NCBI RefSeq assembly: GCF_900129245.1
Contig: NZ_FQUT01000001.1
Coordinates: 682,001-746,000, forward strand
DNA length: 64,000 bases
Source: Chryseobacterium arachidis
Lineage (GTDB): Bacteria > Bacteroidota > Bacteroidia > Flavobacteriales > Weeksellaceae
Direction: 5' to 3'
Shown: positions 17,869 through 26,690 of the stretch, piece by piece
How positions within the stretch are numbered: the stretch's first letter is position 1
Layout: every line of letters begins with the position of its first letter
Notes under the pieces: model-generated
Databases searched by the model: none
Told to the model about the DNA's origin: nothing
The model's input: only the letters and a program-made list of their open reading frames with translations
Program-made: the position numbers and the translations under genes

Positions 17869-17993
17869 AAATGATGAATGATTATTGATAATTGATTGAT
17901 TCGAATGTTTATTTCCTGATTCAATTTTTCCTTAAAAACGATAATTGATGAACAGACCGAAATCATTCATCAATTATCATCTATCATTTATAA
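17869..17993. repeat. AT-rich inverted repeat between small membrane genes
   Basis: The gap holds near-complementary arms built on ATGATGAATGATTATTGATAAT on one side and ATTCATCAATTATCATCTATCATT on the other. It can fold as a long imperfect hairpin. A similar but weaker arrangement occurs at about 21373-21512. No gene visible. Confidence 0.5.
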
Positions 17994-18218
17994 TTACTTG
18001 TCGTCAGAATATTCTCCTATCAAAGAATAGTATCCGAAAATTGCCATTCCGCCGGAAACAATCGGTACCAGTACGAAAAGAATGATGATTCCGAATACGA
18101 GGTCTTCCTGTTTTCCTGAGGTGAGTTTTGGGATTCCCATCACGGTTATTCCGAAGTAGGCAACAACCAGGGCAATTAAAATCCAAACGATGCCTAATAT
18201 TTTTTTTAATCCGTCCAT
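17994..18218 (-). CDS. small membrane protein, DUF6814-like
   Basis: 74 residues, two transmembrane segments (ILGIVWILIALVVAYFGITVMG and LVFGIIILFVLVPIVSGGMAIFGYY) and a short acidic tail. I recall this pattern as the Bacteroidota family DUF6814, which is found beside MFS carriers; the name is from memory. It lies 44 bp downstream of the MFS gene on the same strand and likely shares its transcript. It may be an accessory to that carrier; this is inference. Confidence 0.75.
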   Translation of the reverse strand: MDGLKKILGIVWILIALVVAYFGITVMGIPKLTSGKQEDLVFGIIILFVLVPIVSGGMAIFGYYSLIGEYSDDK

Positions 18219-18262
18219 TTTGTTAGATTTAAAATTAATAAATTTTTAAGTGATTACCCCTA

Positions 18263-19843
18263 TTAATCGTGGATATTTTGATTCTTATTTTTAAGATAAA
18301 TCAATCCGATAAGCAAGCAGACTGTGGCAACTCCAATCGGATACCAAAGTCCTTCCAGATACCACGTTGCATGACCTGCATCTTTTCCTTGAGTTACAAG
18401 ATAGGTTGCCACCGCAGGAAGTAATCCTCCAAACACGCCGTTACCAATGTGGTACGGTAAAGACATCGATGTATAACGGATTCTTACCGGGAACATTTCA
18501 ACTAAGAACGCCGCAATCGGACCATAAACCATCGTTACAAAAATCACCTGAATGAAAACTAAAAATACCAAATACCATCTCGTATCGCTGTTCAGTGTAA
18601 TTGATTTTGAAACTTTGGGTTCTTCCGCTTTTCCGTCTTTCATTACAGGACCTGTTGCAGACCAATGAACAATACTGTCTTTTTTGATTAAAGTGCCGTC
18701 TGTGTAAGCAGTTTCTTTGTGGAAAGTAATTAAACTGTCTGTTGCAATCGTTTTGTGAATTGCTGCAGTTCTTGTTTCTTTAATTCCGTTTTCGGCAACG
18801 GTTTTTGCTTCTATGTTGACACTTTTGTACATGCTGTCGTAAATCGGTCGGTAGGCTAAAATCGCTACCAACATTCCCGTCATCATAATCGCTTTTCTTC
18901 CGATTTTATCTGAAAGCCAACCGAAAAATACAAAGAACGGTGTTCCCATCAATAATGCAGTTGCCATTAAATAATCGACCTGCATCGAATCAATATTCAT
19001 TACTTTTTGAAGGAAACTCATGGCGTAGAACTGTCCTGTGTACCAAATTACACCCTGTCCCATTGCAGCTCCAAATAATGCCAATAAGACAAATTTGAAG
19101 TTGAATTTATTCCCAAAACTTTCTTTTAAAGGATTTTTTGAAGTTTTCCCTTCACTTTTAGCTTTAGCAAACAAAGGAGACTCCTTCATATTTTTTCTGA
19201 TGAAATACGAAACTCCTACCATTAAAATGGAGATCCAGAACGGAACCCTCCATCCCCAAGCATCAAATTCTGCTGCTGAAAGTGAGTTTTTGGTAATTAA
19301 AATCACAATTAATGAAATGAAAAGTCCTGCTGTAGCGGTTGTCTGAATCCATGAAGTCCAGTAACCTCTTCGGTGGGGTTGGGAGTATTCTGCCACATAA
19401 GTTGCTGCTCCTCCGTACTCTCCACCTAAAGCTAAGCCCTGTAAAAGTCTTAAAATTAAAACTAAAACAGGGGCCATGAATCCAATCGTTTCATATCCCG
19501 GAATACATCCAATCAGGAATGTGGAGAACCCCATGATTAGTAAAGTTACCAAAAACGTGTATTTTCTTCCGATGATGTCACCCAATCTTCCGAAAAATAA
19601 AGCTCCGAAAGGTCTTACGACAAATCCTGCGGCAAAAGTTGCCAGCGTAGATAAAAATGCTGCGGTAGGGTTGTCGGCAGGGAAAAATTTGGTGGCCAAA
19701 ACAATTGCCAAACTTCCGAAAATATAGAAATCATACCATTCTATCAGAGTTCCGAGTGATGACGCAGTAATGACGCTCCAGATGGTGCGGTTTTTCTGCT
19801 TATCTGTCATATTATCGTAGGCATCGTGGTGTTGTTCGCTCAT
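18263..19843 (-). CDS. MFS transporter, metabolite:H+ symporter family
   Basis: 526 residues, 12 membrane segments. N-terminal half: GTLIEWYDFYIFGSLA, RPFGALFFGRLGDIIGRKYTFL and ALGGEYGGAATYVAEYSQPHRRGYWTSW are signatures of the MHS subfamily (ProP, ShiA, KgtP). An unusual ~75-residue polar insertion (about residues 345-420, rich in T, K, D) lies in the C-terminal half between two membrane helices and probably faces outside. The substrate is likely a small organic acid, given acs, prpE and the symporter-kinase nearby; not proven by sequence. Confidence 0.85.
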   Translation of the reverse strand: MSEQHHDAYDNMTDKQKNRTIWSVITASSLGTLIEWYDFYIFGSLAIVLATKFFPADNPTAAFLSTLATFAAGFVVRPFGALFFGRLGDIIGRKYTFLVTLLIMGFSTFLIGCIPGYETIGFMAPVLVLILRLLQGLALGGEYGGAATYVAEYSQPHRRGYWTSWIQTTATAGLFISLIVILITKNSLSAAEFDAWGWRVPFWISILMVGVSYFIRKNMKESPLFAKAKSEGKTSKNPLKESFGNKFNFKFVLLALFGAAMGQGVIWYTGQFYAMSFLQKVMNIDSMQVDYLMATALLMGTPFFVFFGWLSDKIGRKAIMMTGMLVAILAYRPIYDSMYKSVNIEAKTVAENGIKETRTAAIHKTIATDSLITFHKETAYTDGTLIKKDSIVHWSATGPVMKDGKAEEPKVSKSITLNSDTRWYLVFLVFIQVIFVTMVYGPIAAFLVEMFPVRIRYTSMSLPYHIGNGVFGGLLPAVATYLVTQGKDAGHATWYLEGLWYPIGVATVCLLIGLIYLKNKNQNIHD

Positions 19844-19891
19844 ATCACTAGATTTTTTTTGTTTAAATTATTATAACGGAATTAGTCTTTT

Positions 19892-21271
19892 TTATAAATA
19901 AATCTGAAGCTGTACAATAAATTCTCCTTTAGACTTCGGACTTTCTGTTGCACTCGTGTAAACGGGTCTTGTAGAATATTGTGTAGTAATTTTTGCGTGA
20001 TGACCGTCCAAAAACCAGTTGGCTCCCACATCAAATTGTGAAGAAGGTTTGTCAAATGCTTCAAAATCTTTATAAGTATACGCCGCAAAAGGCTGGATTC
20101 TGATTTTCGGTTTCTCTGCCTGACTTGGTAATAACAGTCCGGCTTGAGCATAAACCACATTTCCGGTCCCTATCATCGGTTGAAGATTTCCTGGACCTGC
20201 TAAAGCTCTCTGTCCTACAAAATTCGGGTCATTGGCTGCAATGTTCATGGTTCCTAAATTTCTCACGTAATTCGGACCGAAATTGTAGTTGAAATAGCCT
20301 GCATACGCCGAAACCGCCATTTTATTTTTAGCTTCACCTAATGGAATATCTGCAAAAGCATCTACAGAAAGCAAAGTAATGTCGTGTTTTTCGATATTTG
20401 AATTAACTGAAGTTCTTGTTCCCTCTGCCTGATGATAAAAACCCGCTCCTACATTGAAAACTTTTTTAGTCCCCAAATAAGAACCCACCTTGAAAGGAAG
20501 AAGATTAGATTCTGTGTCTAAGAATTGATATTCAAAATAACCTGCTTTAGACCAGTTCGGATTTCCGTTGTTATCTACTGCCACTTCATTTCCGGGAACT
20601 AAAGTGTTTGCCGGAGTTAAATCGGTTGCGAATGGTTTGTTTAAACTCATTCGGTATTCAAATTTTCCGTATTTTCCTTTTGCGAAAATTCCCATTTGCC
20701 TTGCAAACTGATCAGAATTATCAATCAGAGGCCAGCTGAAAATAGGAGAGTCTACCGTAAGGAAATTAAGCGTAGAAGCCATTGTCATACGGGAAAGCCC
20801 CATGTAATAATGAAGACCGCCTCCCAAAGTCAAACTGAATTTTCCTGCTTCACCCGGCATTAAAACTGCATATTCATTCCACGCATCATGAAAGAAAAGC
20901 TGAGGTTTTTTTCCGTTTCCATAGCCACCAGTGCCTGCAGAGCCTGTTGCGCCGCCATTAATAAAAGTTTGATTATTGATCCCAAAATGAGCGAGAATCA
21001 TGTATCGTTTCGTAACCTGTGCATAGGCTAAAATACGTGCTCTTCGGTTTCCTAGGTTCCAGGTGTTGTCGGTTGGCTCGCCTCCGACCATACTTCCGGG
21101 GTTCATTTCTGTGTTTTTGATCCAGAACTGATCCCATAAAATAAATCTGATATATTTATCTCCTTCAGGATTTAAGTTAATTTTTAAACCATTTCCATAG
21201 TCAGGAGACCCTTGTGAATATACAGAACTGCTGATTAAAGCTAATCCAATAAAACTTAATACTTTCTTCAT
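19892..21271 (-). CDS. outer-membrane porin
   Basis: 459 residues; signal peptide ending SVYSQ. The mature part shows the barrel pattern of Bacteroidota porins related to OprO/OprP: KYIRFILWDQFWIKNTEMNPG at the start, the helix-strand NRRARILAYAQVTKRYMILAHFG, many aromatic-girdled strands, and a C-terminal strand ending in FIVQLQIYL. It likely lets small solutes cross the outer membrane. It lies 48 bp upstream of the MFS gene on the same strand, so porin and inner-membrane carrier form a plausible uptake pair. Confidence 0.8.
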   Translation of the reverse strand: MKKVLSFIGLALISSSVYSQGSPDYGNGLKINLNPEGDKYIRFILWDQFWIKNTEMNPGSMVGGEPTDNTWNLGNRRARILAYAQVTKRYMILAHFGINNQTFINGGATGSAGTGGYGNGKKPQLFFHDAWNEYAVLMPGEAGKFSLTLGGGLHYYMGLSRMTMASTLNFLTVDSPIFSWPLIDNSDQFARQMGIFAKGKYGKFEYRMSLNKPFATDLTPANTLVPGNEVAVDNNGNPNWSKAGYFEYQFLDTESNLLPFKVGSYLGTKKVFNVGAGFYHQAEGTRTSVNSNIEKHDITLLSVDAFADIPLGEAKNKMAVSAYAGYFNYNFGPNYVRNLGTMNIAANDPNFVGQRALAGPGNLQPMIGTGNVVYAQAGLLLPSQAEKPKIRIQPFAAYTYKDFEAFDKPSSQFDVGANWFLDGHHAKITTQYSTRPVYTSATESPKSKGEFIVQLQIYL

Positions 21272-21522
21272 AAATTATTAATTTTTTGGCTGTTATTTTG
21301 TGAAAGCCAAATTGTAATTAATAATTTGTTTGAAGAAATTTAATATATATTAATGGTAATACTATAGTTGTAAATTATAAATTATGAATGATGAGTGTTG
21401 AAATAGGTAGATTTTTGAATGATTTTTAATATTTAATATTCTGAATTTAAGGTGCTTATTTATTTTGATTATGCATGGTAAAAACTCATAATTAATAACT
21501 TATAACTCATAATTCTAAAAGC

Positions 21523-21939
21523 CTATTTTTTAAACCGTTCCCACTTAATCAACATATACTTGTCGGCAAACTGTGTGATAATCAATCCGGAATTTTTTAT
21601 ATTTTCTTCCTTGCTCATGTATTCAATCAACTCATTTTGTTTTAAAACTTTATATACCGGATGGAATTCTGAATGGGGAGGTCGTATAATATTGTATTTC
21701 TTAATCCATGAACTGATCGTAACATGTGAAACGCCTATAATTCTTTCTATTTCACGAAAACTCAAGCCTTCAAGGTAAAGTTGTAAAGCTTTGGTTACAT
21801 AGTAATCATCAATCTGTTTTCCGAGTTTTTTTACGGTAAAATAATAGTTGCAGTCTTTGCAATGGAATCTTTGTTTTTCATTGATGATTCCGCTTTTTAC
21901 GACCTTGGTACTATTGCATTTAGGACATTGATTTTCCAT
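21523..21939 (-). CDS. IS1 InsA-like zinc-finger/HTH protein, possibly a regulator
   Basis: 138 residues. A zinc-binding knuckle of the IS1/IS1595 N-terminal type (Cys5, Cys8, Cys27, Cys30 in CPKC ... FHCKDC) is followed by a helix-turn-helix (LSFREIERIIGVSHVTISSWIKKYN). There is no DDE transposase domain behind it and no IS1 inverted ends nearby. The last ~60 residues have no transposase look. It therefore seems to be a stand-alone DNA-binding protein derived from InsA. It lies upstream of the porin on the same strand. Regulatory role is inference. Confidence 0.75.
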   Translation of the reverse strand: MENQCPKCNSTKVVKSGIINEKQRFHCKDCNYYFTVKKLGKQIDDYYVTKALQLYLEGLSFREIERIIGVSHVTISSWIKKYNIIRPPHSEFHPVYKVLKQNELIEYMSKEENIKNSGLIITQFADKYMLIKWERFKK

Positions 21940-22045
21940 GTCTATATCTTTTTAGCAAATATATAATAATTTAGCAAAATGTTAATTCATTATAAAGATA
22001 AAATTACCTGTGTATTAATTTAATTCAATAAAATTATCTTTTTTA

Positions 22046-22078
22046 TTTGGTTTTAAAAGAAATTATATTTTAAATTTG
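22046..22078 (+). promoter_or_regulatory. candidate promoter of the arginine operon
   Basis: TTTG at 22046-22049, 21-bp spacer, TAAATTTG at 22071-22078: both Bacteroidota boxes at an accepted distance, about 20 bp before the ATG of the first gene. Confidence 0.6.
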
Positions 22079-22099
22079 CCAAAAAATTTAGATAAATAA

Positions 22100-22789
22100 A
22101 TGGAAATAGAAATTTCCTCATCCATGCATCTGATGTATGTGAGTGAAATACAACAGGAAATGTATGATTCTGCACAGCGTAGAGGGACGGGTATTGCAAA
22201 ACGTTCCATAGAGTATTTAAGTAAGAAGATTTCAGAAGGCAATGCTGTGGTGGCTACTGAAAATGGAGAGTGGGTAGGCTTCTGTTATATAGAAACCTGG
22301 TCGCACGGTCAGTTTGTGGCTAACTCCGGACTGATTGTTTCACCGAAATTCAGGGAAAGAGGTGCTGCAACTTTAATTAAGAATAAAGTTTTCCAATTAT
22401 CTAGAGATAAATATCCGAATGCGAAAGTGTTTGGACTTACGACAGGTCTTGCCGTAATGAAGATCAACAGTGATTTAGGCTACAAACCGGTAATTTATTC
22501 TGAACTCACTCAGGATGATGAATTCTGGAATGGCTGTAAAAGCTGTGTGAATTATGATATTTTAATGAAAAAAGAACGTAAAAACTGCCTTTGTACGGCA
22601 ATGCTTTTTGTTCCGGAAAATATAACAAAAAATGGAGCTGCCCATACGCAGCCGGAAATTAAATATAGCAATGAAATGAGCCAAACCGATATTGAGTATC
22701 CTGTACAAAATTCTCTTGGCGAATTCCAGATGACCATTAAAAATAATAAAAAGAGTCCAGATGAAAAAGAAAGTCATCTTAGCGTTTAG
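22100..22789 (+). CDS. GNAT acyltransferase, likely N-acylglutamate synthase
   Basis: 229 residues. A GNAT fold occupies residues 1-~160 (VGFCYIETWSHGQFVANSGLIVSPKFRERGAATLIKNKVF includes the RxxGxA acyl-CoA loop). It ends in a Cys-rich motif (GCKSC and NCLC), then a ~55-residue polar tail. As the first gene of the arg cluster, overlapping argG by 29 bp, it probably makes the first step, N-acylation of glutamate, for which no classical argA or argJ is present here. Whether the acyl group is acetyl or succinyl is open. Confidence 0.8.
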   Translation: MEIEISSSMHLMYVSEIQQEMYDSAQRRGTGIAKRSIEYLSKKISEGNAVVATENGEWVGFCYIETWSHGQFVANSGLIVSPKFRERGAATLIKNKVFQLSRDKYPNAKVFGLTTGLAVMKINSDLGYKPVIYSELTQDDEFWNGCKSCVNYDILMKKERKNCLCTAMLFVPENITKNGAAHTQPEIKYSNEMSQTDIEYPVQNSLGEFQMTIKNNKKSPDEKESHLSV

Positions 22790-23954
22790 CGGAGGTTTGG
22801 ATACCTCTTACTGTGCTAAATATCTTAGTGAAACACTAGGATATGATGTGTATGCAGTTACTGTAAATACCGGAGGTTTCTCTAAAGAGGAAGAAATAGA
22901 GCTGGAGAAAAAAGCCTTGAATCTTGGGGTGAAAGAGTACAGGTGCGTAGATGCTCAGGAAGATTATTATAATTCTTGTGTGAAGTATTTAATTTTTGGG
23001 AATGTACTGAAAAACAATACTTATCCTTTATCTGTGAGCGCAGAACGTACGATTCAGGCCCAGGAAATTGCAAAATTTGCGATTGAAGTTGGAGCCGACG
23101 CCATTGCTCACGGAAGTACAGGAGCAGGAAATGATCAGGTTCGTTTTGACTTGATTTTCCAGGTGATGTGTCCGAATGTAGAAATCATTACGCCGATTCG
23201 TGATATGGCTTTATCCCGTGAAGAAGAAATCGAGTTTTTAAAAAATCACGGTTACGAAATGGAATTCCAAAAAGCACAATATTCTGTGAATAAAGGACTT
23301 TGGGGAACTTCAGTCGGAGGAAAAGAAACGTTGACTTCAAGAAATTATCTGCCTGAAGAAGCTTTTCCTTCCCAAATTAAAGAAACTAAGCCTTCGGAAT
23401 TGGAAATTGAGTTTAAAAATGGGGAAGTTGTAGCGGTAAACGGAGAGAGTTTTGAACATTCAGTTTACGCGATTCAGAAAATAGAGGAATTAGCCTCAGC
23501 TTATGGAATCGGTCGTGATATTCACGTTGGAGATACGATTGTGGGAATTAAAGGAAGAGTTGGTTTCGAAGCCGCTGCGGCATCTGTGATCATCAAAGCG
23601 CATCATTTATTAGAAAAACATACGCTTTCAAAATATCAGCAGATGATGAAGTCTCAATTATCCGATTGGTACGGAAACTGGCTTCATGAAGCACTTTTCT
23701 TAGATCCTGTAATGAGAAATATCGAATCTTTCTTGGTAGATTCTCAAAAAACAGTTAGTGGAAAAGTTTTTGTAACCCTTCATCCTTACAGATTTATCTT
23801 AAATGGAATTGAATCTGAACATGATTTAATGTCTGATAAATTCGGAAGTTATGGTGAAGCAAACAGAGCATGGACAGGCGAAGATGTGAAAGGCTACACC
23901 AAAATTGTAAGCAATTCTTTAAATATATATCATCAGATTAATTCAGCATTATGA
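22761..23954 (+). CDS. argG: argininosuccinate synthase
   Basis: 397 residues, normal length. The ATP pyrophosphatase loop AFSGGLDTSYCAKYL is at the N-terminus; AHGSTGAGNDQVRFD and LTSRNYLPEEAFP are further family motifs. It joins citrulline and aspartate with ATP. The start lies inside the 3' end of the acyltransferase gene. Two hairpin elements begin 4 bp after the stop. Confidence 0.95.
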   Translation: MKKKVILAFSGGLDTSYCAKYLSETLGYDVYAVTVNTGGFSKEEEIELEKKALNLGVKEYRCVDAQEDYYNSCVKYLIFGNVLKNNTYPLSVSAERTIQAQEIAKFAIEVGADAIAHGSTGAGNDQVRFDLIFQVMCPNVEIITPIRDMALSREEEIEFLKNHGYEMEFQKAQYSVNKGLWGTSVGGKETLTSRNYLPEEAFPSQIKETKPSELEIEFKNGEVVAVNGESFEHSVYAIQKIEELASAYGIGRDIHVGDTIVGIKGRVGFEAAAASVIIKAHHLLEKHTLSKYQQMMKSQLSDWYGNWLHEALFLDPVMRNIESFLVDSQKTVSGKVFVTLHPYRFILNGIESEHDLMSDKFGSYGEANRAWTGEDVKGYTKIVSNSLNIYHQINSAL

Positions 23955-23958
23955 TGAT

Positions 23959-24071
23959 GAACCCGAAGGGTTCAATGAATAGCTTTAGGTAAAACCTATG
24001 GATTAAAAAAGATCAATATAAACGAAGAACCCGAAGGGTTCAATAAAAGTAGCCGTAGGTGAAACCTATGG
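23959..24071 (+). repeat. two paired-hairpin elements between argG and argC
   Basis: Copy 1: GAACCC-GAA-GGGTTC (23959-23973) and CTTTAGGT-AAA-ACCTATGG (23983-24001). Copy 2: GAACCC-GAA-GGGTTC (24027-24041) and CCGTAGGT-GAA-ACCTATGG (24053-24071). They fill nearly the whole 129-bp gap, ending 12 bp before argC, so they would lie within the operon mRNA. Confidence 0.9.
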
Positions 24072-24083
24072 ACAAGAATAAAA

Positions 24084-25058
24084 ATGATTGAAATTAACAA
24101 AACAGCAGGAATCATCGGAGCCAACGGTTACACGGGAAGCGAACTGGTTCGTCTGTTGGCTTTTCATCCTCACGTGTCTTTGAGTTTTTTATATAGTCGA
24201 TCGAATTCGGGAACAAAGATTTCAGATTTGTACCCGGATTTAGCGACAGTTTGTGAAATGGTCTTGACGGATCAACCTGAAGAGGTAGATATTTTATTTT
24301 TGTGTCTTCCTCACAAAGAAAGTCAGAATTGGCTGACCCAAAATCCAGTAAAAGATTCAGCATTAATCATTGATTTAGGAAACGATTTTCGTTTGGATGG
24401 GAATTTTGAGAACAGAAATTTTATCTACGGATTACCTGAAATCAACAAAAAACAACTTTCAGGGGCGAAAAGTATTGCCAATCCGGGGTGTTTTGCAACA
24501 GCAATTCAACTGGCTTTGCTTCCTTTGGCTCAAAAAGGTTTGTTGAATGAAGTGTACACTACAGGAATTACGGGTTCGACAGGTGCAGGTCAATCTTTGC
24601 AGGCGACAACACATTTTACCTGGAGGAATGATAATATTTCAGCATATAAAACTTTGACGCATCAGCATGTGGATGAGATTTTACAGCAGTTAGTTTCTTT
24701 TAATACAAATGAAATCAATCTAAATTTTGTTCCATGGAGAGGGGATTTTGCGAGAGGAATTTTTACAAGTTCCACAGTGAAAACAGATTTAGAACTTTCA
24801 GATATAGAGCGGTTGTTTAAGGATTTTTATGCAGATGAACCTTTTGTAAAAGTAAGCGAAAAAGCAATTGATCTAAAGCAGGTTGTCAACACGAATCGCT
24901 GTGTGATACAGATTGAAAAGAGTGGAAATGTTGCGGTTATTCACTCAGCGATTGACAATTTGTTAAAAGGAGCTTCCGGGCAGGCTGTCCAAAATATGAA
25001 TATTGCGATGGGATGGGAAGAGAATTCAGGATTGAACTTAAAGCCGATTGCATTTTAA
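24084..25058 (+). CDS. argC: N-acetyl-gamma-glutamyl-phosphate reductase
   Basis: 324 residues. NADP-binding IIGANGYTGSELVRLL at the N-terminus and catalytic cysteine in ANPGCFATAI; HVDEI and FVPWRGDFARGIF are conserved later parts. It reduces N-acyl-glutamyl phosphate to the semialdehyde. The short length matches the class without N-terminal extension. A ~200-bp repeat element separates it from argD. Confidence 0.95.
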   Translation: MIEINKTAGIIGANGYTGSELVRLLAFHPHVSLSFLYSRSNSGTKISDLYPDLATVCEMVLTDQPEEVDILFLCLPHKESQNWLTQNPVKDSALIIDLGNDFRLDGNFENRNFIYGLPEINKKQLSGAKSIANPGCFATAIQLALLPLAQKGLLNEVYTTGITGSTGAGQSLQATTHFTWRNDNISAYKTLTHQHVDEILQQLVSFNTNEINLNFVPWRGDFARGIFTSSTVKTDLELSDIERLFKDFYADEPFVKVSEKAIDLKQVVNTNRCVIQIEKSGNVAVIHSAIDNLLKGASGQAVQNMNIAMGWEENSGLNLKPIAF

Positions 25059-25097
25059 AAGTCAATCGTGAATTTAACAACTCCATTTAAAAATGAC

Positions 25098-25296
25098 TTA
25101 GGAAAATGGAGCGTTAAGAAAATTAAAATTTAATCCGTTAAGAAATTTCCACTGTTTGAGCACGAGACAAATTTTCAACCGAAGAACAAATCTTCAATTC
25201 GTGCGAGTTTTGGAAATTTTAGGATTTAATTTAAATTTTTAGCGAAAGTTTCCAAGTCTTGAACTTTTGTTTCTTTTGTTTCAAGACAAAAGAAAA
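25098..25296. repeat. ~200-bp intergenic element, copy 1 (argC-argD gap)
   Basis: Shares its whole plan with 29578-29775: start GGAAAATGGAGCGTTAAG, outer arms AAATTTCCA ... TGGAAATTT, inner arms GCACGA ... TCGTGC, and a tail hairpin GTCTTGAA ... TTCAAGAC followed by AAAAGAAAA. It fills the 298-bp gap together with AT-rich flanks. Confidence 0.85.
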
Positions 25297-25356
25297 ATAT
25301 TAAAGATAAGTTGCTAGAAAAACAAGCAACTATCAACCAACAACAATCAACTAAAA

Positions 25357-26496
25357 ATGAATTTATTCAACGTATATCCATTATTCAACATAAATCCGGT
25401 AAAAGCTCAGGGATCATTTCTTTGGGACGATAAAGGAGAAAAATATCTTGATTTTTATGGAGGTCATGCCGTGATTTCTATCGGGCACAACCATCCGCAT
25501 TATCAGACTCAATTGAAAAACCAGTTAGATAAAATATCTTTCTATTCAAACTCCGTTCATAATGAATTACAAACTGAATTGGCAGAAAAATTAGGAAAGC
25601 TTTCAGGTTTGGAAGATTATAATTTATTTCTGTGCAATTCCGGTGCAGAAGCGAATGAAAATGCTTTGAAACTGGCTTCTTTTCATAACGGAAAAAACAA
25701 AGTGCTGTATTTTTCAGGTTCATTCCACGGAAGAACTTCGGCAGCAGTTTCGGTTACAGATAATCCAAAAATTGTAGCTCCGGTAAACTATGATGAAAGA
25801 TTCATCAAATCAGAATGGAATAATATCGAGCAGCTTGAACAAATCTTTGAAGAACAAGGAAACGAAATTTCATCTGTAATAATAGAAGGAATCCAAGGAG
25901 TTGGAGGAATTATGATTCCAACGGTTGAATTTTTAACGAAAATCAAAGAACTGTGTGAAAAACATGATGTTGTTTTGATTCTGGATGAAGTTCAGTCAGG
26001 CTACGGAAGAAGCGGGTATTTCTTTGCCCATCAGGAATTTGAAATTGAAGCGGATATCATTACCACAGCAAAAGGAATGGGGAACGGTTTCCCGATTGGC
26101 GGTGTTTTGATTCACCCGAAATTTCAGGCAAGCAATGGTTTGTTGGGAACAACTTTCGGAGGAAATCATTTAGCTTGTGTTGCAGCGATTGCTGTATTGG
26201 ATGTCATGAAAGATGAAAATCTCATCGAAAATGCTCAGCAAATGGGCGTTTATATTGAAAATGAAATTAAAGATTTTCCACATATTAAAACCATCCGAAG
26301 GAAAGGCTTGATGATTGGTATTGAACTCGACAGGGATTGCTCAGAAGTGAGGAACAACCTGTTGTACAATCATCATATTTTCACGGGAAATTCTAATGAT
26401 AAGGCTGTGTTGAGGATTCTTCCGGCGCTTACCATTAAAAAAGAAGAAACTGATCTGTTCATCAGTGCTTTAAAAACTGTTTTAGAAAATCTTTAA
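25357..26496 (+). CDS. argD: N-acylornithine aminotransferase
   Basis: 379 residues, class III PLP aminotransferase. FCNSGAEANENALK (cofactor phosphate contact), FHGRT, LILDEVQSGYGRSG and the lysine loop TTAKGMGNGFPIGG are all intact. It transfers an amino group from glutamate to N-acylglutamate semialdehyde. Given the acylornithine carbamoyltransferase next door, the real substrate may be the N-succinyl form. The repeat element precedes it. Confidence 0.93.
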   Translation: MNLFNVYPLFNINPVKAQGSFLWDDKGEKYLDFYGGHAVISIGHNHPHYQTQLKNQLDKISFYSNSVHNELQTELAEKLGKLSGLEDYNLFLCNSGAEANENALKLASFHNGKNKVLYFSGSFHGRTSAAVSVTDNPKIVAPVNYDERFIKSEWNNIEQLEQIFEEQGNEISSVIIEGIQGVGGIMIPTVEFLTKIKELCEKHDVVLILDEVQSGYGRSGYFFAHQEFEIEADIITTAKGMGNGFPIGGVLIHPKFQASNGLLGTTFGGNHLACVAAIAVLDVMKDENLIENAQQMGVYIENEIKDFPHIKTIRRKGLMIGIELDRDCSEVRNNLLYNHHIFTGNSNDKAVLRILPALTIKKEETDLFISALKTVLENL

Positions 26497-26502
26497 ATTT
26501 TA

Positions 26503-26674
26503 ATTAACCACAAAAGTTACAAAAGTTTTAAATACTATAAATAAACAAAATATAAATCTGTGATAAGAGCAAAAAAGGATTGCTGGTAATCAAAGATTTT
26601 AGCTTATGTGAACTTATATTTTCAAAGTATTAAACTTTAAAATTGATAATAATCTTTTGTGACTTTTGTGGTAA
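26503..26674. repeat. CCACAAAAGT...CTTTTGTGG bounded intergenic element
   Basis: The gap is bounded by inverted ends CCACAAAAGTTACAAAAG and CTTTTGTGACTTTTGTGG. Its inner part (CTTATGTG ... TTCAAAGTATT) recurs at about 40370-40458. The right end runs into the reading frame upstream of argF and creates a false N-terminal extension. Confidence 0.7.
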
Positions 26675-26690
26675 AACAAATCAATTCAAA

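Noticed and set aside
26643-26690. Longer N-terminus of argF
   Set aside because: The added residues are encoded by a repeat end, and alignment with the family begins at MKKFTSV.
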